64,000 nt of DNA from Reticulitermes speratus (GCA_021186555.1 JAJKFL010000011.1:3540501-3604500); one strand, 5' to 3'; positions 1 to 11,130 are shown, numbered from the stretch's first letter. The notes: generated by a model from the sequence alone, not told the origin. Numbers and translations are program-made.

Positions 1-20
1 TCCTCGTTATGTAGTCTTAC
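1..20 (-). mobile_element. LINE-G antisense fragment at window edge
   Basis: The first bases match antisense LINE-G sequence seen at 34850 and 44347 (shared word TCCTCGTTATG). Too short to say more; it is cut by the window edge. Confidence 0.35.
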
Positions 21-189
21 AAATATTTATAAATTTTATTGAAAATGTTTTGTTTCGGCGTCAATTTAAGGAGATGACTTTAAAGTTCAATTAAGTCTTG
101 AAGTGCCAGTATTAATTAGCACATATATTACAAATTAATATTTTTATAAATGGGCCTGATAAATAAAAATTACTGAAGTTTTCTGATCA

Positions 190-462
190 AATCAAGGAGA
201 ATAAGATGGGCGACGCGTGTTACACGTATGGGGGGAGAGGTGGAATGCATACGGGGTTTCTGTGGGGAAACCTGAAGGTTAGATTGGAGTATACTATTAA
301 AATGGACCTTGAAGAAATGTAATGGGAGGGCGTTGATTGGATTAATCTGGCTCCGGATGGGGACCGGTGGTGGACTATTTTGAACACGGTTATGAACCTG
401 TGCATTATGGAGTTGATTAACGAAGTGTTAAAGAATGGAAATCGTGACGGACAGACAGACAT
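190..462 (+). pseudogene. LINE-G 3' tail, 5'-truncated, decayed
   Basis: This is the C-terminal end of a non-LTR retrotransposon reverse transcriptase ORF followed by its 3' UTR. It matches, in order, the better copies at 5774, 35008 and 43956: the stretch for a WAGHVARM-like peptide, then the GAYR and RRPE-like region, then the UTR ending in 'gtgaatgcggtaatgaacct'-like sequence. Frameshifts and substitutions destroy the reading frame. The reverse frame here is only a shadow. Confidence 0.8.
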
Positions 463-2470
463 GTCGGATGAACTGTATTTTTTAACTTTATTTTAAAATA
501 TTGCTTTAAGTTCTGGCTAATTTTTCGATATGGTTATTACTTGTAACCACTGCCCCACTATTGGCTCTGTTTTAGAAAAAGAATGGGTCTGTTACTTTCT
601 AATACCCTGTAGGCTACTTCCTTTTTTTTTTCAACAAAGAACGCCTATTTAACAAAACGATATAAAAGCCCTTCATCTTGTGGAAGTGGGATACCCGGTC
701 AAAAGACAACTTTCCAGACAGCAGACATGTTGTTTCACGGATTTCCGTCTGCCTTTCGTGAAAGAATGGTCCTGCTGCTTCAAGATACCGGAAGCTTAGA
801 AATACGTTTTGTAAGATTTCTCATTATAAAACGCGACTGTCCTCATGTAATGTTCTTCAACGTGTTTCAAACGTGAGTGTACATGTGTAGTGAACACGAC
901 GTGGCACCCCCAGGGGAATTCCCTCGTTGTTGTCCTCCCCCTCTACTAACATTGTCTCGTTTGTTTCATCTTTCGTCCGCAGTGAATCCCCTAGCCGCGT
1001 CGTAACGATATTAGGTCTACCTCCGGATCATTTACCAACAAAATAGACTCCCAAACCAACTAACAGGAACGCAATTATCTCCAGAATGGATTGTTACGCT
1101 GTAATGTCCAGGTAAAATGGGCAGAGCTTCTCAGTCCATCCTACAAGCCCTCAAGGGACTGGCTGTTGTCAGTCGCTGGGTTAGCTGAACTCATCTGCAT
1201 CCTCCCGACTTGGTCTGCTTTCCGCGCAACAAAAGAGAATGGGATTATAATTGAATCTGAGAGAGACCAGGTCTAACTCAATTTAGCATGATATGGTCGA
1301 GGGATTTGATGTATGTATACATGTGTGTTTTGTGGAAGATAAAGGGGAGGTTAGGCGGGCAGTGTGTAATGGTGTTATAATAAACAAAACCATCGTACCG
1401 TATATATTTCTCTACCAACGCCGTAGGCATAAATCTTGGAAAACAAACAGCATATAGAGAACTCATCGAGTCGTAACTAAAATTCTTGTAGGGTAGAATA
1501 ATATCCGAATAGAATTCATTACATGTGCCCATATATATGAGATTGTAGAAAAGGAGCACTGGTTTTAATCAACTTGTTCTTTGACGCAATACATAGATGT
1601 ATGCGCTACATTCTGGAATCCAGGAAAGCGTAAAATTAGCAGAATCTATATACCTTAGGCAGCGATGTTTTATAGACAGCCGGGTTTGCTTTGCTTCTCT
1701 TGCCATCTTGTGATGGTTATGTGAATCCTCTTGAAACAGTTTCTGGAAACGTCAACAGATGGTGCTAGCGATCATTTGGTGATGCAGATTTTCGTGTTGC
1801 ATTTTTAGGCGCGATATAAATATTAAAATACGTTTTTATATGGGATTGCCTTATGTTTTCTGTATACGTTTGATATGAGAAGAAATTTTGCATAAAGAAG
1901 AACATAAGAACATCCATCATTCAGGACGTAGTTATCGATCCATCCCTTCTTTTAACGTAAATCGATTGTGTTTTGTTTCTGTCAATTGCATTATCGGTAA
2001 TAGTTCCTTCAGTGACTACGACTGCATGAGCGTCACAAGTGCAGCCTTGCAGTATTGCATCAAAGAGCTGTGTTATTAGTTCGCGATTTTGTTATAGTGG
2101 TGTAGGCCTAAATTAAACTTAAATATGTGCGTGTTGAGTGTCAAAGAACGGAATGTGGACATCTAAAAACTAGCGGACATCTGAGCAAGGTAAAGACTGC
2201 TTTCTTTCTGTCTAACTAAATGTTCATGCGACTGAACCTTATGCCGCTGAGGTTAGTCTGCTACCGTGCCGTTGAACGTGAACAACATGGCGTGTTTTAT
2301 TTGGTACATATTTATAGTGCGGTTTAAATAAAAATTAATGTGGTGTTATTGACTTCGAGCCACATGCAAGCTGCTGGTGGTTGTTTTGCTTACGGATTTT
2401 CAGAATCTTGTTGTGGCATGACGTTTCGTCGAGGATATTATGATGGGGATGGGGCAAATTTCTAATTGTC
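463..2470. other. Unassigned intergenic or intronic stretch
   Basis: AT-rich sequence with short chance ORFs of about 60-90 codons on both strands, none with a recognisable domain. I see no repeat-family match, RNA gene or tandem array. Confidence 0.5.
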
Positions 2471-2475
2471 CAACT

Positions 2476-2800
2476 TAGACCTGCACAACTCGGAAAGCGG
2501 CGAGGGCCATATTATGGGCCGCAGGGGTAGATCCGGGGGGGGGGGGGGGGAAGCAGTGGTACTTTATTAATAGTTTCCTAATTTAATAAAATTATTCATT
2601 ACGTTTATTTATAATTATTAATCACGAAAAAACAAAACATTCTGGTGAAAGGCAACTTTCCTAATCACACAATTTTCAACGTTAAATGATTACAGTTTCT
2701 TTAAAAATAAATATAATTTCCGAAAGTTGTCACAGGCCGTGGAGTGAGTACCTGTGGACCGCATAATGCCCGGGGGCAGTACGTTGTTTAACTTTTTAAA
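2476..2800. mobile_element. Possible decayed MITE with GC-rich imperfect ends
   Basis: The left end (CTGCACAACTCGGAAAGCGG, then GGGCCATATTATGGGCCGC) is partly mirrored at the right (GTGGACCGCATAATGCCCG near 2755-2773). An AT-rich core lies between. A run of about 15 G sits just inside the left end (near 2537-2550). No target duplication can be recognised, so the boundaries and the class (hAT-like is a guess) are uncertain. Confidence 0.35.
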
Positions 2801-3030
2801 CCCTTAATTTTTAGGCTCTAATTTTATACGTTTGTTGCCCATTCAATTCAGTCACCACCCAAGTTACATATTCTTAATCTATTGAGCTTGTTCCTACGTT
2901 CATTTCGAAAATTAATTGGAATATTTTCTATCGGGTTTGTTATATTCGTCCGTCTTCATGCAACAGCGACCAAGCTGTTTGACCTATATTTATCAAGTAA
3001 CTCGATCTTAGCTTAGTTTGGAACATTTTG

Positions 3031-3900
3031 AGGGCCGCTTTACTTAAGGACATAACTTAAAATTTAAATGTATGTTGTTAGAACTTGATAAAACTTTATA
3101 TAGGTCTATAACACATATATAAGTATAACCATTTGTAAATTGTATTCCTTTAAGGCCCCAGTTCAACTGACATACCCTACGCTACGTGAGTCATTCCACC
3201 GTTGTAACTCGATACAAACCTACAGCGCATCTGGTATAAGAACAGGTCTATCACCATGTACAAAACATTGGCCCATAATTTTCGCTAATATTTATGTATT
3301 TTAGGGTTCACTTTACTTAACGGCGTAAATTAAATCTTAAATACGTCTGTTGTTAGAAACTGATAAAACTTTGTATAGATCTACAGCACGTGTATCTTAT
3401 AACCATTTGTAAATTTTATTCCTTTAAGGACCCAAATCAACTAACATATTACGTATGTTAACGTAAGTCATCCCACAACTGTAATTCGATGCAAGCCTAG
3501 AGCACCTATTTTATAAGAAGAGTTCTATTGCCGTGTAAAAAACATTGGCTCGTACGTTTCGCTAGCATTAACGTAAGCCTATTGAAGGAGCTGCTTTACT
3601 TACGAATAAAAAAATAAATTTGAAATGGACCTATTGTTAGAATTGTATGCAACTTTATACATGCCTACATATACTACGTGAGTCACTATAATACTGTAAG
3701 TCGGTTATAAACGGAGGTCTATTACTCTGTAAAATAACATTGACCCACAAGTTTGTCTGATATTAATATATCTCTAAGGGACACTTTTCCTAAGGGCTTG
3801 GATTAAATTTTAAATTGCATTTTCAGTCATTTTTATAAGTTTTGATGCAGTCTGTTATAAGTGTTTACAACTTACACATTTAATTCTTTTTTTATCCTAA
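3031..3900. repeat. Diverged satellite-like tandem repeat, ~275-bp unit, 3-4 units
   Basis: Related units begin near 3031, 3303, 3585 and 3778. Each starts with a 'GCTTTACTTA'-like word, then a 'TGTTAGAA..TGATAAAACTTT' block, then 'ATAACCATTTGTAAATT', then 'ACGTGAGTCAT'-like and 'ACATTGGC'-like blocks. Spacings are about 272, 282 and 193 bp, so the third unit is internally deleted and the fourth is partial. Units are strongly diverged, which indicates an old array. There is no coding content. Confidence 0.7.
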
Positions 3901-4137
3901 ATATCTCTTGAAATTAGTTGAGTACCTGATATAACGGCTTATGTTTTGGGACAATTTGGAAGATTTTAGTTTTGATATACGTGTGTGGTATTGTCATGAT
4001 ATCTTCTTTAACTATAAATTCTTTCAGTGGTCTAATCTTATTTCGGGCATATCTCTCTGATATCGTCCAAAGATAGAAATAAAATTCATACGAGGTGTTA
4101 AGCTTTATTCTAAAAACACCGTGCATCTTATCACAAT

Positions 4138-4276
4138 CATTATTCAAAAACACCAACTGGATGCACTTTTTATTTTAAATAACTGTATAGTTCTTTAAAA
4201 CATTTTAAAATTTTTTAAAGAACTATACAGTTTTTTAAAAATAAAAATTGCATCCAGTTGGTGTTTTTGAATAATG
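4138..4276. mobile_element. Hairpin MITE-like inverted repeat, ~66-bp arms
   Basis: The left arm (4138-4203) and right arm (about 4211-4276) are reverse complements. The outer 28 bases match perfectly (CACCAACTGGATGCA and its complement) and the inner parts are slightly diverged; the loop is only a few bases. 'GAGGTGTTAAG' occurs both at 4092 and just after the right arm at 4275, but it is offset from the left arm, so it is not a simple target duplication. Confidence 0.75.
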
Positions 4277-4797
4277 AGGTGTTAAGTATTTATAGCTCAT
4301 ATGTTATACCTTAAACATAAGTTGCATGAAAGACTTGATTCTGAGGAAGTAACTAATGCAGCTATCTGCATTTATAAAGCAACTCTAAATTCATTGTCAC
4401 TTTATGCTCCAAGTGCAAGACCGATTTGGACAGGCGGTAGAGTCTCCATCAAATGGGTACATTAATAGTGGGGGGGGGGGGGGGGAAATGTTTGATTTTG
4501 ACAACCGACCACGTGGACAGCAGACTTGTAACTGCATGCACCAGTCGTGTTTGGTTTGGTTCAAGTGAGGCATTTTTGTTGTGGAGAATTATTGTGCCAG
4601 GAAATAACTGAAATTAGATTAATGTTGTTGGTATTTATTATATTTTGTGTACTGCCTATTGCATTATCATCGGCTGTACCGTATTATAAAGTGGAGCTGC
4701 TTTTTAAAATGAACCCCCTATGTATTAAATATTTTCTAAATATAAATGTTCTCCATCGCAAGCTATCGCCCTAACTTTTAGTATTATTTTCTTCATG
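4277..4797. other. Unassigned stretch with poly-G tract
   Basis: No gene recognised. It contains a run of about 17 G near 4470-4486. Short ORFs here have no identifiable domain. Confidence 0.5.
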
Positions 4798-5090
4798 CGT
4801 GATTTTAGGCTTCCGCCGCGGTGTAAATGATATCTTCGCTTTTCTAGGATGTTACACAGCGTATATGGTAGTTATTTATCAACGTTTCGGAGCAACCTAT
4901 CTGTCCCATCTTCAAGGGTCAAACAGCCCAAAAGTCCAAGAAAATTTCTTGTACTCTTTGAACTTTGGAAGATGGGGCAGATTGGTTACCCCAAAACGCC
5001 GATAAATAAATACGAATATTTTCTGAGTAACATCCCAGAAGAGCGAAGATCTTATTTTGTTTATGTTATCTCGAATTACGGCTTATAGGT
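4798..5090. mobile_element. Foldback repeat, ACGTTTCGG family (copy 1)
   Basis: The left arm begins GATTTTAGGCTTCCGCCGCG and runs through TCTTCGCTTTTCTAGGATG and CAACGTTTCGGAGC to ATCTTCAAGGGTC. The right arm (about 4960-5090) reads back through GAAGATGGGGCAG, AAAACGCCG and CATCCCAGAAGAGCGAAGAT. Related copies are at 6990, 20590, 36683, 45771, 58190 and 63660. It is non-coding and probably a non-autonomous element. Confidence 0.75.
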
Positions 5091-5214
5091 AGGCGTATAT
5101 GCATATAACAGTTTTCTGCATAAAAGAAATGTCATTTTAACGCCCCCCCTCCCCCCGATTTGCCTGTTCTTGTGTTGTTTAGATAAAATATATGAAGTCA
5201 AAAACTGGTGGGGG

Positions 5215-5670
5215 ACTAGGTTAGTGTCAGTGACTAGGTTAGTGTCAGTGACTAGGTTAGTGTCAGTGACTAGGTTAGTGTCAGTGACTAGGTTAGTGTC
5301 AGTGACTAGGTTAGTGTCAGTGACTAGGTTAGTATCAGTGACTAGGTTAGTGTCAGTGACTAGGTTAGTATCAGTGACTAGGTTAGTGTCAGTGACTAGG
5401 TTAGTGTCAGTGACTAGATTAGTGTCAGTGACTAGGTTAGTGTCAGTGACTAGGTTAGTATCAGTGACTAGGTTAGTGTCAGTGACTATGTTAGTGTCAG
5501 TGACTAGGTTATTGTCAGTGACTAGGTTAGTGTCAGTGACTAGGTTAGTATCAGTGACTAGGTTAGTGTCGGTGACTAGGTTAGTATCAGTGACTAGGTT
5601 AGTGTCAGTGACTAGGTTAGTGTCAGTGACTAGGTTAGTGTCAGTGACTAGGTTAGTGTCAGTGACTAGC
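5215..5670. repeat. 18-bp minisatellite, 25 copies
   Basis: Twenty-five tandem copies of an 18-bp unit (ACTAGGTTAGTGTCAGTG) with sparse point changes, mainly GTGTC to GTATC. Because 18 is divisible by three and the unit has no stop in one frame of each strand, it opens long frames in both directions: (TRLVSV)n on + and (LVTDTN)n on -. This is a property of the repeat and not evidence of a gene. Confidence 0.95.
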
Positions 5671-5771
5671 ATTAACAACGTCAATAAAAATGGACACACT
5701 AATGGCCACACAGCACTGCTATCTGATTTGAACGTACTGCCCAGCGAGACAAGGCCAACTTAAAGTAGCCT

Positions 5772-6100
5772 ATATGAGATGGGCAGGGCATGTGGCACGT
5801 ATGGGAGACAGGAGAGGTGCATACAGGGTTTTGGTTGGGAGACCTGAGGAAAGGGGACCACTTGGAAGATCTAGGCGTAGATGGGAGGATAATATTAAAA
5901 TTGATCTTCAAGAAGTGGGATGGGGGGGGGCATGGACTGGATTGATCTGGCTCAGTATAGGGACAGGTGGCGAGCTGTTGTGAATGCGGTAATGAAACTT
6001 TCCGTAAAATGCGGAGAATTTCTTTACTAGCCGGATAACCTTTTAGCTTCTCAGGAAGAACTCTGCTCCATGGAGTGAGTTAGTTAGTTAGTTAGTTATA
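5772..6100 (+). pseudogene. LINE-G 3' end with (GTTA)n tail
   Basis: A 5'-truncated LINE copy. It encodes [20 protein letters not shown] then a [18 protein letters not shown]-like peptide, the basic C-terminus typical of this LINE reverse transcriptase ORF. A 3' UTR and a (GTTA)n simple-repeat tail at about 6078-6098 follow. A G run near 5920 disrupts the frame. Inserted by target-primed reverse transcription, judging from the truncated 5' end and simple tail. Confidence 0.85.
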
Positions 6101-6985
6101 AGTTAATATACTCAGATTTGTCTCAGCACTACCGAAGTGCCAAAACGCGCTGTGCAGAGACCGGCAACGTTCAATGCAACAGCCTGTTCTGTAGCGCTCC
6201 CTGCCGTCGCCCTTGACACTAAACAAGATGGTTTACAAACCTCTGACGCGTTCTTCAGTTAAATCGTTTTCGCTTTTGGCGTCTTCTTTGCCTGATTTCT
6301 CGGTATCTGAAGGGGTTTGTCTTCGTGGGAACTGTACCCTGATTTAATACCCAAATTTGAGATTATATGAGGGGGAGCATGACATGATTAGCCGTGATAC
6401 AAAATGTATAGGGTCATTTTTTTGCTGCTTGAACGATAAGCGACCGCCCGACTCTCCGCTAGCGTTACGTCATACGCCGAGTCTGGGGAGGCTTAATAGT
6501 CGATGAAGGAAGCGAGAAAAACATTCGCTGTGATAATAACCTTTAGGAAGTATAACAAAAACTCACCAGTGCTACAGCAGATGCTGAAAATTTTGCTCTC
6601 CTGACGGATGCAGTCAGTATACCGGCGGAACACGTTATGTACTCTCTGGAGTTCTTGCCCGGAAATCGGGCGGATGCTTATCCTTAAAGCAGAAAAAAAA
6701 GGACCCTGTACGTAATATTTGTGCTCTAGGTTGGATTTTAATCTACGTCCCAAAGAATCCATTCTGCTTAACAATATGTGTACAAACATGATGTATCCTT
6801 ATAGTCCCTTAATGCACTTATGTACAAAAATAAATTATGCGTCGAACACACTAATTAACGCACTTTGTTCTGTAAGCCTGCATGCCGTATAATATCTCCG
6901 AATTCAAGTGGTGTGTTTATAAAGATTTTCAATTTATTACAAGAAATAATATGGCGAATTTCAACTATTCAATGCTGTTAATTTT
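6101..6985. other. Unassigned stretch
   Basis: No repeat family or gene recognised. A 98-codon reverse frame (6493-6789) has no identifiable domain and no supporting context. Confidence 0.45.
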
Positions 6986-6989
6986 TTAG

Positions 6990-7260
6990 GATTCTTTATC
7001 TCACTTGTGAGATTTCAGGCTTTCTCGTCAGTGTATGTGAGATCTTCGCTCTTCTGGGTTGTTGCACAGCGTAGGTTGGTTTGTTACCGTCGTTTCGGGA
7101 GAAAGTATCGGTCTCGTCTTCAAGGGCCAAGATATCCAAGACGTCGTAATTTTCACCTTGAGCCGAAACGTCGGTAACAAATGCTGCACAAGAAACCGGA
7201 AGAGCGAACATTTTATTATTTCACTGCTTTTATCAGCATGTTGACTGGGAGGAACTTGGT
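6990..7260. mobile_element. Foldback repeat, ACGTTTCGG family (copy 2)
   Basis: The left arm has GAGATTTCAGGCTTTCTCG, GAGATCTTCGCTCTTCTGGG, ACCGTCGTTTCGGGAG and CGTCTTCAAGGGCC. The right arm returns through CTTGAGCCGAAACGTCGG and AAACCGGAAGAGCGAA. The two arms are diverged from each other, so this copy is older than the one at 45771. Confidence 0.75.
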
Positions 7261-7576
7261 AAAAGCAGACGAAAGAAATGCTAAGCAATTCGATGTGCAT
7301 GAAGAGTTATATTGCACAGGTCTAATGACTGTGTGTAATTACGTCCAAATTTAACCTAAAATTTTTCACGTTTTGAATAAGGGCACCTTATCATGCTAGT
7401 AGCAGTTATGCATATTCTTAATTTGTCTGTGATCTCAGACTTAATGAAATTATGTTTTCTACGAAACCTGTCATGATGACAAAATACGCTGTTGTTATAT
7501 TAAATTAAGTTTAAACCAACCGATGCACACTAAAACCACTCTTTAAGTAGCTTTATTATAAAATTGTTAAAATTGT

Positions 7577-7618
7577 ACCCCTACACGTGTTTCGATCCTA
7601 GGATCATCGTCAGGGGGT
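7577..7618 (-). ncRNA. Hammerhead-like ribozyme, left arm of HH-IR1
   Basis: Read on the minus strand this is the mirror image of the site at 7845-7886, with the same stem I ACCCC/GGGGU, core CUGACGA, stem II GAUCC/GGAUC, GAAA and self-complementary ACACGUGU. All conserved core bases are intact. Activity is predicted, not shown. Confidence 0.7.
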
Positions 7619-7844
7619 TTCTTGTTAAAAGCACTCCACCGTAGCACTCCTCACTGGACGACACGTAGTACACTCCGCTCCACGAAAAACATTTCATATG
7701 CAGTTCCACAATTCTACTAACTACAGTGTTTTTATAATTTTACAACTTTTAGCGAATCTATTGACAAGATTTTAACTTATGTTTCAAAGTGCAGATAGAA
7801 TATTTTAAATCATGTGTTGAAGTGACTGTAGCTTTTAACAAGAA

Positions 7845-7886
7845 ACCCCCTGACGATGATCCTAGGATCGAAACACGTGTAGGGGT
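7845..7886 (+). ncRNA. Hammerhead-like ribozyme, right arm of HH-IR1
   Basis: In order: stem I 5' strand ACCCC (7845-7849), CUGACGA (7850-7856, position 7 is free in the consensus), one extra U, stem II GAUCC-UA-GGAUC, GAAA (7870-7873), helix III sequence ACACGUGU, H17 = A, stem I 3' strand GGGGU (7882-7886). The extra base between A9 and stem II is tolerated in some natural hammerheads. Helix III in the monomer is only 2 bp plus a tetraloop. Because ACACGUGU is self-complementary, a dimer would form an 8-bp helix III. Confidence 0.72.
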
Positions 7887-8062
7887 ACAATTTTAACAAT
7901 TTTATAATAAAGCTACTTAAAGAGTGGTTTTAGTGTGCATCGGTTGGTTTAAACTTAATTTAATATGACGAAGATGCACAGTGTCAACAATGTGAAACGC
8001 TGTTGTTAATTTAAATTAATGTATAACCTCCATCTTTTTGTTGTTAAGAGTGACACTCAGAC

Positions 8063-8360
8063 GCCGGGACATTTCAGTCGCTATAGTGACTAGGCTATTG
8101 GCTGGACAACGAAGGAATTCTGGGTCGATTTCTGGCAATGGCACGAATTTTTCTCTTCTCTAAAACGTCCAGGTCGTCTCTGCAGCCGCTCACCCATCCT
8201 CTTCTCAAATAGGTAATGTGAGGTCTTTCCTCGTGGGTAAATCCGTCGCGGACGTGAAGCTGACCACTTAATCCATCTAATGCGTGGGTTAAGAATGAGG
8301 GGAGCTTAACCTCTGCTCTTCCTTATACGCCTTCGTGGCATACACATGGACAACTTTACC
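8063..8360 (+). mobile_element. SINE-C, old copy
   Basis: The tRNA-like head 'TCAGTCGCTATAGTGACTAG' is followed by the family body: a 'CCAGG..GCCGCTCACCCA' block, a 'GCGGACGTGAAGCTGACCAC' block and 'GGGGAGCTTAACCTCTGCTC', ending in a TTTACC-like tail. It matches copies at 38044, 21633 and 59195 but is well diverged. Pol III-transcribed SINEs carry no ORF. Confidence 0.7.
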
Positions 8361-8375
8361 ATTTTATATATTTAT

Positions 8376-8900
8376 GCGCGTTCGCAAAATTGCGAAAAGC
8401 GATTATTATATTCGTCATGTCTCTCTGCCTGCCTGTCTGTCTGTCCGTCCGCATGGAACAACTGGGCTCCCACTGGGTGGATTTTCGTGAAATTTGATAT
8501 TTGAGGATTTTTCGAAAACTTGTCGAGAAAATTCAAGTTTTATTAAAATGTGACAAGAATAACGGTAATTTACATGAAGACCTATGTACATTTATGGTAA
8601 TATATGGCTGAATTCTTCTTAGAATGACAAATATTTCAGACAAAGTTGTAGAGAAAATCAAAACACATTTTATGTGCAACAACTTTTTTTCTCTCTCGAA
8701 AATCGTGCCGTTTATGAGGCAGTGTGGAAAAATATGGTAGAGCCAGACAGGCCACAGATGACAATATGGTACGGCGCATGCGCTTTGCATGCTGGATAAC
8801 TAAGGCTACAGACACACACTCATAATATGTAATTCTTATTGCTTTTCTACGGCAACAATGGTTACGCGAACGCGCCTCAATGTTACGTTTATACGTACAT
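8376..8900. mobile_element. MITE with GGCGCGTTCGC ends (copy 1)
   Basis: The ends are inverted copies of GCGCGTTCGC (8376 and about 8868), with an inner TCGCAAAATTGCGAAAAGCG hairpin at one end and an ACGTTTATACGTAC extension at the other. The interior (GTCTGTCTGTCCGTCC, ATTTTTCGAAAACTTGTCGAG, TGCGCTTTGCATGCTGG) is shared with 32885-33414 and 49650-50153, which lie in the opposite orientation. It is a non-autonomous DNA transposon; superfamily unknown. Confidence 0.75.
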
Positions 8901-9579
8901 TGCGTGTCTTCTTACTTTTAAACAGGCCATTGCAGTGCTAGATATTGTTTCTTCAGTGTGGTTGTAGTCTGCTTGCTGCTCTAAATATTTGCCTCTTATT
9001 TTCCCCGCGCTTGTGTCTTCTTGGCTGCATACGTGTTATAAATATTTGAATTTACACGAGCTGGTAAAGGAAATATTGGAACGTGAATTTGAGCTTGGCA
9101 GCAAAGTAGCTATTTCCTGCTTCCAATCTCAGCCACATAGTCGAGCTGTGGTGTCTCCCGGGATTTTTCCAACCCTGTGAAAATCGATCTGTGACGTATC
9201 CAGCCACAAATCCTTCTCCTTCTGTCGGGGAAGATGTAACCAGGCAGTAGTGCTGGTTGCATCGCCTCTCTCTGTGGGAGCAACGTATCGGGTTCATACA
9301 GACAACACAGCACAAGTTTTCGAAGCAACGCGACGCAATTTTACGTGTTCAACAACTTCGCCTTTAAAACAATTCAAACACAGTGTTACTTTAATTTAAA
9401 TGTGTACAAAAGTGGCGAAAATTTTAAGCTGGGCAGTGTTTGTTCAGACATAGAGCTTTATAAATGAATGAATGAATGAATGAATAAATAAATACTTTTT
9501 ATCTGTTATAGGCCTGTTATCTTAGTATCCTGAAGTTCACCCAAATTATAAACATAAGTTCATAAGGGCACAGATAACG
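8901..9579. other. Unassigned stretch with (GAAT)n microsatellite
   Basis: A short (AATG)n/(AATA)n microsatellite is at about 9463-9494. The overlapping frames at 9052-9328 lack any recognisable domain. Nothing else is assignable. Confidence 0.45.
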
Positions 9580-9770
9580 GAGTCAGGATAGCTCAGTCAT
9601 TATAGTGACTAGGCTATGTGCTGGACGTCCGAGGAATCGTGGCTCCATTCTCGGTAAAATCAAGAGACTTTTCTGGTCTCCAAACTGTCCAGAATGGCTC
9701 AGCCGCTCCTCCATCCTATTCTTCAATGGACATCGGGTGTTTGTTTCGGAGGATAAAGTTGCTTCGGCGT
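9580..9770 (+). mobile_element. SINE-C fragment
   Basis: The head GATAGCTCAGTCATTATAGT and a SINE-C-like body ('CTGTCCAGAATGGCTCAGCC', 'TCTTCAATGGACATCGGGTG') are recognisable. The 3' portion is lost. Confidence 0.65.
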
Positions 9771-9834
9771 TAATCTGTAACGTTTCTTGCCTTCTGTGAT
9801 GACATAATCAGTTTTTAATGGTATTCTTAAAGGA

Positions 9835-10095
9835 ATCTTATGCAAACTACATGAGGAAGGTGAAAAATTCTCAAGGGAATATACTACTTGGGAGACGACC
9901 TAGCGGTAGATGGAATGACAATATTAAAGCGAATCGTAAAGACATAGGTGACGATGTTGATTTGAATTTATCTGGCACGGCATAGGGGTCAGTAAAGTCT
10001 TTTGTGAACACGTTTGTAAACTGTTTTACTAGCTAGACTAGACTTTGGCTAGCTGAGAGGATATTAGTTTAACAAGAAGTCTTCGCCGGGAAATT
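9835..10095 (+). pseudogene. LINE-G 3' tail, heavily decayed
   Basis: A 'GGGAGACGACCTAGCGGTAG' block (the GRPSGRW-like peptide), 'GATGGAATGACAATATTAAA' and 'CTGAGAGGATATTAGTTT' line up with the LINE-G C-terminus and UTR. Many indels; the (GTTA)n tail is not preserved. Confidence 0.55.
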
Positions 10096-10271
10096 GGATG
10101 GCTTCGTACACTATATATATTTTTTTGGATTATTTACGTCGCTGTACCAACTATATATCCTTACGCTAGAATCTAGACTGTTGAAGGTGTGTGATAATTT
10201 AAAGGGAAACTGTCGTGGTTAATTTTAAGTAATGATCAGTCGTTCGCTTGGAGTTAACTAAGAACGCACGC

Positions 10272-10304
10272 AGACAGTTCAGTTCAGTTCAGTTCAGTTC
10301 AGTC
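10272..10304 (+). repeat. (CAGTT)n microsatellite
   Basis: About six tandem copies of AGTTC. Confidence 0.9.
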
Positions 10305-10686
10305 AGCATTCTGATAAGTTCTTATCCAATACAAAGTAGACTCGCCTTCACATTTGTGTTCTCCTCATTCTGAACTCGTATTTCTGATGAAACCTAGCAG
10401 TACTGCTACTGTGCACTCGTATTCACTGGCAAGACGGATCGATCGGACTTCGCCGTAGGCATCTCGACCTGTATATATTAGTATATAATACGAGACGGTT
10501 TATGTCTATACATTTTGTGTCACTTGGCTGTATGCATATGTTATACTATTCTAATGCTGTTTTAGTTTTAACTTACTGTTAAAGATGGCAGCTGTATCGC
10601 GAAACTCTGCCATCTGAATGACAAAAATGTAACTAAGTTCACTATTTGAAATGGGAAGCATGTGAGAGTGTGACAAATATACAAAC

Positions 10687-10689
<3 letters not shown>

Positions 10690-10734
<45 letters not shown>
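10690..10734 (+). repeat. (GA)n microsatellite
   Basis: An uninterrupted AG dinucleotide run of about 44 bp. Confidence 0.97.
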
Positions 10735-10738
<4 letters not shown>

Positions 10739-10949
10739 AGTTACAAAATGAATTATTCCCTGTTATTTATTAATATCTTTTGCTAACGCTTTCCATATAA
10801 TGAACTGGTAAGCCAAAGACCAGGTATACTGAATTCTTTACATCCATCCCTATGTGAAGCCGTGGGGACTGCTACGTGTTCAGATAAGGTTGACGGGTTA
10901 GGCCTATCTGCCTTACTAAAAGCAAACAAGTGAATTTAGTAACTAAATA

Positions 10950-11130
10950 ATTACTCAGGCGCTTAGTCACCGGTCTCTCACCGCGGAGGTCTGGCTTCGA
11001 TTCCAGGAAGTTCCTGCTCTTGGCTGTGTTCAAAAGTTAATGCAGATGTTTCGGAAGAATTTGATGCCTCCATCTTCGTGGTAACGGAGGCTACCAGGTA
11101 GCGTCTACCTGGATATAATTCCATCATACT
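10950..11130 (+). mobile_element. SINE-E fragment, diverged
   Basis: The tRNA-like head TTAGTCACCGGTCTCTCACC GCGGAGG matches the head of SINE-E at 39275-39560 read on the opposite strand. A B-box-like CTTCGATTCC follows. The body is diverged. Confidence 0.5.

Larger units (their letters stand above)
7486..8008. mobile_element. Hammerhead-bearing inverted repeat HH-IR1, with 12-bp duplication
   Basis: Two near-identical arms of 136 bp lie in mirror orientation (7497-7632 and 7831-7966) around a spacer of about 198 bp. Each arm contains a complete hammerhead-like motif. The direct repeat ACGCTGTTGTTA at 7486-7497 and 7997-8008 brackets the element. About 30 extra bases sit between the right arm and the second duplication, as in Penelope-like insertions where one end is extended. 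No ORF is present, so mobility would depend on enzymes made elsewhere. The very high arm identity implies recent insertion or arm homogenisation. Confidence 0.75.

Noticed and set aside
5215-5670. GGTTAG words suggesting interstitial insect telomere (TTAGG)n
   Set aside because: The period is 18 bp and TTAGG itself is not tandem; resemblance is a short coincidence.
5076-5763. Long open frames on both strands over the 18-bp array
   Set aside because: They arise because the unit length is a multiple of three with no stop in those frames; no domain, start context or gene structure.
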